A stretch of 64,000 nucleotides of DNA from Rhodanobacter sp. A1T4 (GTDB lineage Bacteria; Pseudomonadota; Gammaproteobacteria; Xanthomonadales; Rhodanobacteraceae). The notes below the pieces were generated by a model, which worked only from the letters and a program-made list of their open reading frames with translations, ran no database searches and was not told the DNA's origin. The stretch spans positions 163,420-227,419 of the forward strand of contig NZ_JACHCP010000001.1 of the NCBI RefSeq assembly GCF_014207185.1. The letters run 5' to 3'. A program made the translations under genes and the position numbers. Below, piece by piece: positions 55,009 to 63,244 of this stretch; the first letter of the stretch is position 1; each line of letters begins with the position of its first letter.

Positions 55009-55904
55009 GCGGCGTCCTGTGTTCCATGTTCCGCAGCGATCCCGCGCTCAAGTTCCGCAATCTGCCGGCGCTGCGCCTCGATGATCGCGCGCGCGCGCTG
55101 CAATGCTTCGGTACGTCGACCCAGGCAGGTTTCGGTCTGGCTGAGCATGGCGCGAAGCTGCATGCCGTCGGCCTCCAGCGACTCACAGGCAGCGAGCATG
55201 CTCTCGGCGCTGAAGAAGCTGTCGATCAGCGTCTGCAGGGCGGGTGTCATCCGTGCTGCGGGCACCAGAATGCTCAGCCCGTTGAAGAAGGGAAGCTTGC
55301 GGAAGGTGAATTCGATGCCGGCGCTGGCGATGTAGTCTTCGATGGCAGTAAGCACGCCGTTGCGCGGGCCGCCTTCGTGCGTCGCGTTGGCCAGCCAGCC
55401 GTTTACACCGCGCTCGTCCAGCTCGGACTGGTTCGGCACCATCCCCTTGTAGCTGTAAGGATGCCTTTGCCAGCCATCCAGGTCGTCCGGGCTGTAGTAC
55501 ATGTCGCGTCGGGCGTAGGGCCATGCTGCATCGTGCGAGAGCACGATCGGAGGTGCCTGGCCGGTCTGTTCCGCACGGGCCTGCAGCAGGTTGAGCTCGC
55601 GAAAGACAGTTGCCCAGTTGTGATCACCATCGATCAGTGCGATGTCGGGGGCCTCCAGCTGTGGGATCGCCGCCAGGCTCTTCAGCGCAAGGAAGCGATA
55701 TTCAGCCGGGCCGAACTGCGCCAGTTCCTCGAGCAGGCTGGGTAGTGGAGCCGGATCGATGATGTCGGCGTGGGCGCCATGCGCGCGACAGTAACTGAGG
55801 ATATGGCGCGTATTCCAGCCGAATTCCGCGCCAATTTCCATGATGCGTTTCGGTTGCACGGTTTCGAACAGGGGGCGAATGTAACGGGGCCAGAAGCGGT
55901 TCAT
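55005..55904 (-). CDS. SAM methyltransferase with C-terminal coiled coil
   Basis: The 299-residue protein has RIMEIGAEFGWNTRHILSYC (SAM-binding loop), DIALIDGDHNWATVFRELNLL and VLSHDAAWPYARRDMYY, a class I methyltransferase resembling small-molecule or sugar O-methyltransferases. From about residue 235 it forms a coiled coil (SMLAACESLEADGMQLRAML, ALQRARAIIEAQRRQIAELE). This repeats the methyltransferase plus coiled-coil plan of the gene at 48352, on a smaller scale. It is translationally coupled (ATGA) to the GT2-CmcI gene and is transcribed leftward against its surroundings. Confidence 0.78.
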   Translation of the reverse strand: MNRFWPRYIRPLFETVQPKRIMEIGAEFGWNTRHILSYCRAHGAHADIIDPAPLPSLLEELAQFGPAEYRFLALKSLAAIPQLEAPDIALIDGDHNWATVFRELNLLQARAEQTGQAPPIVLSHDAAWPYARRDMYYSPDDLDGWQRHPYSYKGMVPNQSELDERGVNGWLANATHEGGPRNGVLTAIEDYIASAGIEFTFRKLPFFNGLSILVPAARMTPALQTLIDSFFSAESMLAACESLEADGMQLRAMLSQTETCLGRRTEALQRARAIIEAQRRQIAELERGIAAEHGTQDAA

Positions 55905-58315
55905 TGCGGATTCTCCAGAAGTGCTTGCTGATCCGGTGCGATGTCGTCGAGCGCGGCATCGTACTGGGTTGCCTTGATATTTCCTCCGACCTTGCGCAGA
56001 TAGCCGTAGGGGCAGGTGCTGACCAATTGACGGGTCCAACTGCGATCGATGACGAAAGGCGAATTGCCAGTGGCGAATTCGCGAATGGTCCTGAAATGCT
56101 GGCGGTTCGAATAACCCAGCCAGGGCTGCCCGAATACGGTGCCCAGGCAGATCAGGAAGGAACGATGAGAAACGAGCTGGCCCCAGGTCTGCAGCGTTGT
56201 CGGCGAGAAATTATCCGTACTGTCGACCGCGTGCAGCACCAAAACCGTTTCGGCGCCACCGGCCCAGTCACGCGCGTATGTGACAGTCGCTGGATCGTCT
56301 GGCCTCACGTGCAAGGAAGTCATTCGTGACGAGCGCGTCGTCGATGTGGCTGAGTTCGTCACATGCAGGATGCGTGCGCCGACGATGTCCACGGCTTGCA
56401 GCGTATTGTCGATGAAGCCGACCAGCCCGGCCTCGGCTCCCACGGCGATAACCGCGTCGGGACGAATTTGGTGGATGATTTCCTGGATGCTGACCAGGTC
56501 CGCCGGCGCCACTCCGGTCGGCAGGCCCAGCCAGCGGACGTCGCGCTTCAAGTCGCACTCGGCGTAGACCGACATCAGGTGGGACTGTGCGCCATCATCG
56601 AAATGTGCAGACAGTCTGCCAGGTCTTATCTGTTCGGTAACGCCAAGATGCATCGGCATCAGCGTGCGCTGGCGCATGCCTGTGGCGAATTCCGAGGACA
56701 TGTGACCGCGGAACGTCAGGCTGCCTCGTTCCACCCTGACGAAGTCCCCACCGCGCAGGGTGCGGTAGGCATTCGCATACGAGCGCACGCGCAGATCCTT
56801 CTCGAGGTCATCGACATTGGTGGTGGTGCCGCCGTGGAACTGGTGGAAGCTGGCTTCGCCCACCAGCGCCACGAGTGGAGCAGCTGCCGATGTACTGGCC
56901 CGGCGCCAGAGGTCGAGATTGGCAAACCCACCGCCGGCCTGATCGAATCCCTCGTCGAAACCGCCGATACGATCGTAGAGCGCGGTCGGCAGCATCAGGC
57001 AGTTGGTCTCGGTGATGCCGTCGAACCAGGGCTCGGGGTTGTCGCTCATGGGCGAGCCGATCCGGAACAGGTCGTAGCCATTGAGTGGCCAGCGGATACG
57101 CTCGAATAGCTGGTCCTCCTGCTCACGGGTGTATCCGACCAAGGTCAGCCAGCGTTGATCGCCACCGATAAACCATTGACGCAGAGCGACAACGGCGTCG
57201 GGATGCTCCCGCCAGGCCTGCAGCGCTTCGCGAAAAGTTCCGGGGGTGAGCACATGCGCACCATCGATCATCACCGCCACATACTTGCCACGGGCCATCA
57301 GCGCGGCCTCGTTGAGCGCAGCACATGGCGAAGAAAGCTGGCGGCTGGGACGGATCAGTCGGAACTGCGGGCCGAAGCTGGCGACCCATTCCGCCTCGAG
57401 CGGTGGATCGGAGCCGTTGTCGACGCATAGAACCTCGTAATCGAGAGCATCACTGCCGATCTGGTAGTCGCTACTGAGCGATGCCAGCGTGCGTGCCGCC
57501 TCGCGTCGCATATTGTAGAAATTGACGATCACTGACAGCGTGACTTTGTCACTGGATGCGTCGCGCACAAGTGGAGCGGGCGACGTCGATGTACCCGGCG
57601 TTCGATTCATTGATGCGGAGGGTATTCGTGCATGGAACGGCGCCTTGAGCAGAATCGCATCAGCTTCCGTTATGCGCAGTTCCAGCACGTGCAGGCGATC
57701 ATCACGAAGCCCTTCAGGCAGCAGAACGTCGAAGCCGCAGCACCCGTCACCCTGATGTATTTCGGAAATGTCGGGGCGCCATTGATTGGCGTCGAAGCGC
57801 AACCACTCGTGATCGCCTTCATATAGCGAAAGGACCGGCGAGACATTTGTCCCATCCAGCCAGCGCGCCCACCCGTGCAGTCGATCCGGCCCACATTGAT
57901 CCAGCGAGCCCTGCAGGCGTGCGAGGCCTATCGGTAGTGGCAGGATGTCGGCATGGCGTGTGCTGGAGCTGGTCAGATCATGGTCGGGCATGGTGAACGG
58001 ACTGCCGACCAGTGGCTGAACACCGTTGGCTCCCACGGCGATGACCGTGAGCACGGCGCCAGCTTCCGGGATCGGATCGAGCGTGACGGCAAAGGCGCAA
58101 TGCCCATCGCCTTTGCCGGCATGGGCCAGGTCGGCCCTGAACATCGTGGCAGCACCGCTGCCCAGCAGGATCCCCTCGGCCCGCACTTCCACATGCAGTT
58201 GCGATGGCGCTGTATCGTGGCTGCATGCCCACCCCCTCAGCACATTTCCGGTCAATCCATCCACCACACCCTCAAGTACGTCGAGAGGTATGGAATTGCT
58301 CGGGGTGTTGATCAT
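55901..58315 (-). CDS. GT2 glycosyltransferase fused to a CmcI-like domain, with two N-terminal GWA-type modules
   Basis: The 804-residue protein has two similar beta-rich modules at the N-terminus (VEGVVDG-like start with VLRGWACSH, then RLHGWARWLDG, about 10-110 and 125-235). A GT-A domain follows (about 257-500: LSVIVNFYNMRREAARTLAS, VLCVDNGSDPP, VAVMIDGAHVLTPG, ETNCLMLPTALYDRIGGFDE). The C-terminal domain from about 590 (WLGLPTGVAPADLVSIQEII, IRPDAVIAVGAEAGLVGFID) resembles cephalosporin hydroxylase/CmcI-type methyltransferases, although the SAM loop is unusual. The start at 58315 is chosen tentatively; 58366 is possible. It probably adds and modifies a sugar in one polypeptide. Confidence 0.75.
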   Translation of the reverse strand: MINTPSNSIPLDVLEGVVDGLTGNVLRGWACSHDTAPSQLHVEVRAEGILLGSGAATMFRADLAHAGKGDGHCAFAVTLDPIPEAGAVLTVIAVGANGVQPLVGSPFTMPDHDLTSSSTRHADILPLPIGLARLQGSLDQCGPDRLHGWARWLDGTNVSPVLSLYEGDHEWLRFDANQWRPDISEIHQGDGCCGFDVLLPEGLRDDRLHVLELRITEADAILLKAPFHARIPSASMNRTPGTSTSPAPLVRDASSDKVTLSVIVNFYNMRREAARTLASLSSDYQIGSDALDYEVLCVDNGSDPPLEAEWVASFGPQFRLIRPSRQLSSPCAALNEAALMARGKYVAVMIDGAHVLTPGTFREALQAWREHPDAVVALRQWFIGGDQRWLTLVGYTREQEDQLFERIRWPLNGYDLFRIGSPMSDNPEPWFDGITETNCLMLPTALYDRIGGFDEGFDQAGGGFANLDLWRRASTSAAAPLVALVGEASFHQFHGGTTTNVDDLEKDLRVRSYANAYRTLRGGDFVRVERGSLTFRGHMSSEFATGMRQRTLMPMHLGVTEQIRPGRLSAHFDDGAQSHLMSVYAECDLKRDVRWLGLPTGVAPADLVSIQEIIHQIRPDAVIAVGAEAGLVGFIDNTLQAVDIVGARILHVTNSATSTTRSSRMTSLHVRPDDPATVTYARDWAGGAETVLVLHAVDSTDNFSPTTLQTWGQLVSHRSFLICLGTVFGQPWLGYSNRQHFRTIREFATGNSPFVIDRSWTRQLVSTCPYGYLRKVGGNIKATQYDAALDDIAPDQQALLENPQ

Positions 58316-58580
58316 GTAATGATTTCTCGCTGGGTCGACAGACGGGCTGACTGATGCCGTGGGCATGTCGCGCGCACTGCGGTTAAGGGGGTAAAGATCG
58401 CGTTTCCAGGCGCGATGTGCAATAGATCGCGGGTACGACGAGGGCATGCAAATGTGTCTGGTACCCGACCTCAAGACGGCGGCCATGTACATGAACAGAT
58501 TTCATGATAGCCGTTCAGCCAGGGATAGCATGGCGAGCTAAGATAGACGTTTTGCCCCGTGCCGATTTCTTCCGGATGCC

Positions 58581-59759
58581 ATGACCGCCATGAAAAACCG
58601 CAGCAAACCTGATGCACTTGGTCTGGGCACCCGTGCCATCCACGCCGGTCAGCACCCCGACCCCAGCACTGGCGCGATCATGACGCCGATCTACGCCACC
58701 TCGACCTATGTGCAGGAGAGTCCGGGCAAGCACAAGGGTTACGAGTACTCGCGCACGCAGAACCCCACCCGAATGGCGTACGAGCGTTGCGTTGCGGATC
58801 TGGAGGGCGGCATGGCTGGCTTCGCGTTTGCCTCCGGTCTGGCCGCGGCGGCAACGATACTGGATCTGCTCGATTCGGGTAGTCACGTAATCGCGATGGA
58901 CGATCTCTATGGCGGTACTTACCGTTTGTTTGAGAAGGTGCGGCGGCGCTCGGCCGGGCTGGACTTCAGCTTTCTCGACCTGAACGACAGCGCTGCGATG
59001 AAGGCGGCGCTCAAACCCAATACGCGGATGATCTGGGCTGAAACGCCGACCAATCCGATGCTCAAGCTGGTCGACTTGGCCAGGGTCGCTGCGTTTGCGA
59101 AGAAGCACGGCCTGATCCTGGTGGTGGACAACACCTTTTGCTCGCCGATGATCCAGCGTCCGCTTGAATATGGCGCGGATCTCGTGCTGCACTCGGCGAC
59201 CAAGTACCTCAACGGCCATTCCGACATGGTCGGCGGCATCGTGGTTGCCGGTAGTAAGGAGCTGGCCGAATCGATGGGCTTTCTGCAGAACTCGGTTGGC
59301 GCCGTGGCCGGCCCGTTCGATGCGTTCCTTGCCATGCGTGGCTTGAAGACATTGCATCTGCGCATGAAGGCGCATTGCGAGAGTGCGCTGGAACTGGCGA
59401 AGTGGCTGGAGAAGCACCCAGCGGTCGAACGGGTGATCTACCCGGGCCTCAAGAGCCATCCGCAGCATGCCCTTGCGAAGCGCCAGATGAACGGTTTCGG
59501 CGGCATTATCACGATCGAAGTGAAGGGTGGCCTGAAAAAAGCCAAACGGATGCTGGAGCGTTGCGAATTGTTCGCGCTGGCCGAGTCGCTGGGTGGCGTC
59601 GAAAGCCTGATCGAACACCCGGCGATCATGACCCATGCTTCGGTCCCGGTCGCCAACCGCAAGCGCCTGGGCATTAGCGATGGTTTGATCCGCTTGTCGG
59701 TGGGTGTGGAGGATCTTGCTGATCTTCGCGCGGAGCTGTCGTACGCCTTGGGCAACTGA
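58581..59759 (+). CDS. metB: Cystathionine gamma-synthase/gamma-lyase (Cys/Met PLP family)
   Basis: The 392-residue protein is a Cys/Met metabolism PLP enzyme: [65 protein letters not shown], and the PLP lysine in [12 protein letters not shown]. Sequence alone does not separate gamma-synthase from gamma-lyase; with cbs at 18056 the gene-lyase role in reverse transsulfuration is plausible. In Xanthomonas this gene (annotated metB) borders the O-antigen locus on one side, as it does here. The ATG at 58581 is preceded by a weak CGGA; an in-frame ATG lies 9 bases later. Confidence 0.9.
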   Translation: MTAMKNRSKPDALGLGTRAIHAGQHPDPSTGAIMTPIYATSTYVQESPGKHKGYEYSRTQNPTRMAYERCVADLEGGMAGFAFASGLAAAATILDLLDSGSHVIAMDDLYGGTYRLFEKVRRRSAGLDFSFLDLNDSAAMKAALKPNTRMIWAETPTNPMLKLVDLARVAAFAKKHGLILVVDNTFCSPMIQRPLEYGADLVLHSATKYLNGHSDMVGGIVVAGSKELAESMGFLQNSVGAVAGPFDAFLAMRGLKTLHLRMKAHCESALELAKWLEKHPAVERVIYPGLKSHPQHALAKRQMNGFGGIITIEVKGGLKKAKRMLERCELFALAESLGGVESLIEHPAIMTHASVPVANRKRLGISDGLIRLSVGVEDLADLRAELSYALGN

Positions 59760-59809
59760 GCCATGGCTTGCACGTATACAAACGCTGGTATATCGATCGG
59801 AGGCCTGCG

Positions 59810-61213
59810 GTGAGTGGCGCCGGCAAGCCAGGGAGAAGCGTGGGGCTCATGTTGCTCAACCTGTCGGCGTGGATTCGCCGGCAGCCGTGGTTGAAGGAAG
59901 TCTATCGGCATTTCCCGCAACCGCTGCGCAACAAGGTGTCCGAAACGCTTGCTTCGCGCGCCAGTACACAGATCAGGTTTCAGCGGACAGCGAACTGGGA
60001 GCATCGCGCACGGTTACCCATCTCTCCGACTGTGGAGATGGGTAACCGCAAGTTCGGCGCAGCGGCCGGCGTGAACGTGTTTGCCTATGCGCGTGGACAG
60101 TCCGGACTCGGTGAGAGTGCGCGTCTGTATGTGCGTGCCTTGCTGGCCGAGGGCTATCCCGTGGCTGTGCACAACATAGATATCGATATACCCCATGGCA
60201 TGGACGACACCAGCCTGGACGAGCATATCGGTACGGATACGCCGCACGGCATCAATCTGGTTTTCGTCAATCCGGATTATCTCGACGATGCCATTGCCAA
60301 CATCGGGCGTGAGCGTCTCGCCGGTCGCTACACGATCGCATGCTGGTTCTGGGAGCTGGAGAAGTTTCCAGAAGAATGGCTTCCTGCATTGCACGTAGTC
60401 GACGAGATCATGGTCTCGTCAAGTTTTATCGGGGAAGTGATCAGGCCAGTTACGGACAAGCCCATATTGCACGTGCCGTTGCCTGTCGATGAAATTGATG
60501 ACAGCGGTTTGACTCGGGCGGACTTTGGTTTGGAAGATGATGTCTTCATTTTCCTTAACAGTTTCGATTTCAACTCCTTCCTGACCCGGAAGAATCCATT
60601 CGCTGTCATCGAAGCGTTCCGCCGTGCTTTCGCTGACGGTCAAGCGGATGTGCGGCTGCTGATCAAGTCCAGCAATGGTCATCGTCATCCCGACAAGTTG
60701 CGCGAGCTGTTGAACGCAGCAGCGGGTGATCGGCGCATTCTGGTCCGCGACGAGGTGATTGATCGCAGTGACGTGCAGGCACTGCAGCGGTGTGCAGATG
60801 CGTACGTCTCGCTGCATCGTGCCGAAGGCTTCGGGCTCGGGCTCGCGGAGTGTATGCGGCTAGGCAAGCCGGTGATCGCCACGGCATGGTCCGGCAACAT
60901 GGAATTCATGACGCCCGAAAACAGTTGCCTGGTCAATTACCGACTGGTGCCGGTGGGCGAAGGTGATTATCTCCATCACGTCGGTCAGCGCTGGGCCGAG
61001 CCGGACATAGACGATGCAGCGACATACATGCGCAGGCTGGCTGATGACAGGGAATTCGCTGCAAAGGTCGGTGCGCAGGCGGCGTTTGACATTCGCGACA
61101 AGCTTTCGCCACATACTGCGGCCGAGCGGATCATTCATCGACTGAAGGCGTTGTCGTCGCCTTCTGATACATCCGGCGCCGCAGGCACTGGTTCGGCAAC
61201 TGGCACCACATAA
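59810..61213 (+). CDS. Family 4 (GT-B) glycosyltransferase
   Basis: The 467-residue protein has a short N-terminal helix rich in Arg/Trp (IRRQPWLKEVYRHFPQPLR), then a GT-B fold: GVNVFAYARGQSGLGESARL, ACWFWELEKFPEEW, FIFLNSFDFNSFLTRKNP, and the retaining GT4 site HRAEGFGLGLAECMRLGKPV, where E of the EX7E motif binds the donor. It likely adds a sugar such as mannose or rhamnose from the GDP- or dTDP-sugars made at 41-46 kb. The GTG at 59810 is supported by CGGAGG 6 bases upstream, against a TTG at 59768. It precedes wzm2 by 13 bases. Confidence 0.88.
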   Translation: MSGAGKPGRSVGLMLLNLSAWIRRQPWLKEVYRHFPQPLRNKVSETLASRASTQIRFQRTANWEHRARLPISPTVEMGNRKFGAAAGVNVFAYARGQSGLGESARLYVRALLAEGYPVAVHNIDIDIPHGMDDTSLDEHIGTDTPHGINLVFVNPDYLDDAIANIGRERLAGRYTIACWFWELEKFPEEWLPALHVVDEIMVSSSFIGEVIRPVTDKPILHVPLPVDEIDDSGLTRADFGLEDDVFIFLNSFDFNSFLTRKNPFAVIEAFRRAFADGQADVRLLIKSSNGHRHPDKLRELLNAAAGDRRILVRDEVIDRSDVQALQRCADAYVSLHRAEGFGLGLAECMRLGKPVIATAWSGNMEFMTPENSCLVNYRLVPVGEGDYLHHVGQRWAEPDIDDAATYMRRLADDREFAAKVGAQAAFDIRDKLSPHTAAERIIHRLKALSSPSDTSGAAGTGSATGTT

Positions 61214-61226
61214 AGGTACGCGCTTC

Positions 61227-62021
61227 ATGAAAGAGATCCTGGCGGCGATATGGGGTTATCGCCATTTCATCGTTTCGTCAATCAAGAATGATCTGCGTGC
61301 GCGATTTGCGCGCAGCAAATTGGGTGCCCTTTGGATGGTTCTGCAGCCTTTGGCGCAGGTCGCCACCTATGCGCTGGTGCTGTCACGCATCATGGCGGCC
61401 AAGCTGCCCGGTATAGATAATCGCTATGCGTACGTGATCTACCTGATGGCCGGCATGATTGCCTGGTCGCTTTTTGCCGAGGTGGTGAATCGATCACTGA
61501 CCATGTTTGTCGACAACGGTAATCTGATGAAGAAGATGGCATTCCCGCGTGTTTGTCTGCCTATCATCATTGGCGGCTCATGTCTGGTGAATAATCTGCT
61601 CCTGCTCGTAACAGCAGTAGGCGTATTCCTGTTGACCGGTCAGCCGCTGAGTTGGGTGATGCTGTGGCTACCATTGCTGATGGCTATCAATTTGGCATTT
61701 GCTCTCGGCTTGGGCCTGATCCTCGGTGTGCTCAATGTGTTCGTCAGGGATGTAGCCCAGGTCATGACCGTGGTGCTGCAGTTATGGTTCTGGTTCACCC
61801 CGATCGTCTACATGCCAAGCATCATCCCTGATCGCTTGCGTGCGGTGCTGGAGTTCAACCCGATGATGCACATGGCCGTCGCTTTCCAGGATGTTCTTCT
61901 TTATGGACGTACGCCGGGTATCCCCGGGCTGCTCGTCATCGCAGTGGCAGCGGCCGTGCTGTTGCTTTTTTCATTGGTCTTGTTTAGGCGAGCGGTGCCG
62001 GAAATGGTGGATGTACTGTGA
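61227..62021 (+). CDS. wzm: O-polysaccharide ABC exporter permease, system 2
   Basis: The 264-residue ABC-2 permease begins YRHFIVSSIKNDLRARFARS, the amphipathic N-terminal region of Wzm/TagG proteins, then LGALWMVLQPLAQVATYALV and five further hydrophobic helices. MAFPRVCLPIIIGG and FWFTPIVYMPSIIPDRL are the conserved family segments. It differs clearly from Wzm1 in sequence. It forms the membrane channel for a second exported glycan and is coupled to wzt2 by a GTGA overlap. Confidence 0.9.
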   Translation: MKEILAAIWGYRHFIVSSIKNDLRARFARSKLGALWMVLQPLAQVATYALVLSRIMAAKLPGIDNRYAYVIYLMAGMIAWSLFAEVVNRSLTMFVDNGNLMKKMAFPRVCLPIIIGGSCLVNNLLLLVTAVGVFLLTGQPLSWVMLWLPLLMAINLAFALGLGLILGVLNVFVRDVAQVMTVVLQLWFWFTPIVYMPSIIPDRLRAVLEFNPMMHMAVAFQDVLLYGRTPGIPGLLVIAVAAAVLLLFSLVLFRRAVPEMVDVL

Positions 62022-63244
62022 GTAGACCACTTCTTGTTGTAAATGAAATTGGCAAAGCCTTCCGCGATTACAGGTCAGAATGGGGCCGGTTTGCGGGGTG
62101 GTTCGGCTTCAATGCCCGGGTAAAATCCGAGACCTGGGTGCTGCGAGATATTTCGTTCAGTGTGGCACCCGGTGAATCTATCGGCATCGTTGGCCACAAT
62201 GGTGCCGGCAAGAGCACGTTGCTCAAGCTGATCACCGGCACCCTGCAGGCGACATCGGGAACCGTGGCGGTCAATGGCCGAATCGCGGCCATTCTCGAGC
62301 TCGGCATGGGGTTCAGTTCCGAGCTCAGCGGACGCGCGAATGTCTACCATTCAGCCGGGCTTATGGGGTTTTCCCGACAGGCCATCGACAGCGTCATCGA
62401 TGAGATCGAGGCGTTTGCGGAGATCGGTGAATACTTCGATGAGCCTGTGCGCACCTACTCCAGTGGCATGCAGATGCGCGTGGCGTTTTCTGTTGCCACG
62501 GCATTCCGTCCGGAAATCCTCATCGTCGACGAAGCATTATCGGTCGGTGATACCTATTTCTCGCACAAGTGCTTCAAGCGGATACGCGAATTCCGTGAGC
62601 AGGGTACCAGCCTGCTGATCGTCTCGCACGACAGTAGTGCCGTGCAGGCTCTTTGTGACCGAGCGTTATTGCTGGAATCCGGTCGGCTGATGAAGGACGG
62701 GGATCCGGCGACAGTGATGGATCTTTACAACGCATTGATCGCGGAGCGCGAAAACAGCACGATCAATATCGAAAGTCATGCCAGTGGGCGTGAGCAGACG
62801 GTGTCGGGCACTGGCGAGGCCAGCGTCGAGGAGATAGTGCTTCATAACATGCAAGGCGAGCCTGTCGAGTTTGTTGACGTGGGCCAACCGGTGACAATGC
62901 GCATCCGTGTTGCCGCGAACAAGTACATTCCGCGCTTGGTACTGGGTTACATGATCAAGGACCGTCTCGGTCAACCCGTATTCGGAACCAACACACATCA
63001 TACGAAGCAGGTGCTGGAAAATGTCGAGGCCGGCTCAAAGATTGAATACCGCATAAACTTCCCGATGAATTTTGGACCCGGCGGCTATTCGATATCCACG
63101 GCACTTGTCAGTACAGACACGCATCTCGTCAACAACTACGAGTGGCGCGATTTGGCGCTTGTGTTCAGAGTCGCCAACCTGAGCCGCATGGATTTCGTAG
63201 GTACGGCATGGGTACCCCCAACGATCGAGACAAGCCGTACATGA
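62018..63244 (+). CDS. wzt: O-polysaccharide ABC exporter ATPase with C-terminal substrate-binding domain, system 2
   Basis: The 408-residue protein has an ABC domain (about 1-245) with Walker A GHNGAGKST, signature YSSGMQMRVAF and Walker B ILIVDEALSVGD. A C-terminal beta-sandwich follows (about 265-400: SVEEIVLHNMQGEPVEFVDV, VLGYMIKDRLGQPVFGTNTH). This domain is of the Wzt C-terminal type that binds the non-reducing end of the O-polysaccharide. The linker is shorter than in Wzt1. The GTG start overlaps the wzm2 stop, and its own stop overlaps the FkbM start (ATGA). Confidence 0.91.
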   Translation: MSRPLLVVNEIGKAFRDYRSEWGRFAGWFGFNARVKSETWVLRDISFSVAPGESIGIVGHNGAGKSTLLKLITGTLQATSGTVAVNGRIAAILELGMGFSSELSGRANVYHSAGLMGFSRQAIDSVIDEIEAFAEIGEYFDEPVRTYSSGMQMRVAFSVATAFRPEILIVDEALSVGDTYFSHKCFKRIREFREQGTSLLIVSHDSSAVQALCDRALLLESGRLMKDGDPATVMDLYNALIAERENSTINIESHASGREQTVSGTGEASVEEIVLHNMQGEPVEFVDVGQPVTMRIRVAANKYIPRLVLGYMIKDRLGQPVFGTNTHHTKQVLENVEAGSKIEYRINFPMNFGPGGYSISTALVSTDTHLVNNYEWRDLALVFRVANLSRMDFVGTAWVPPTIETSRT

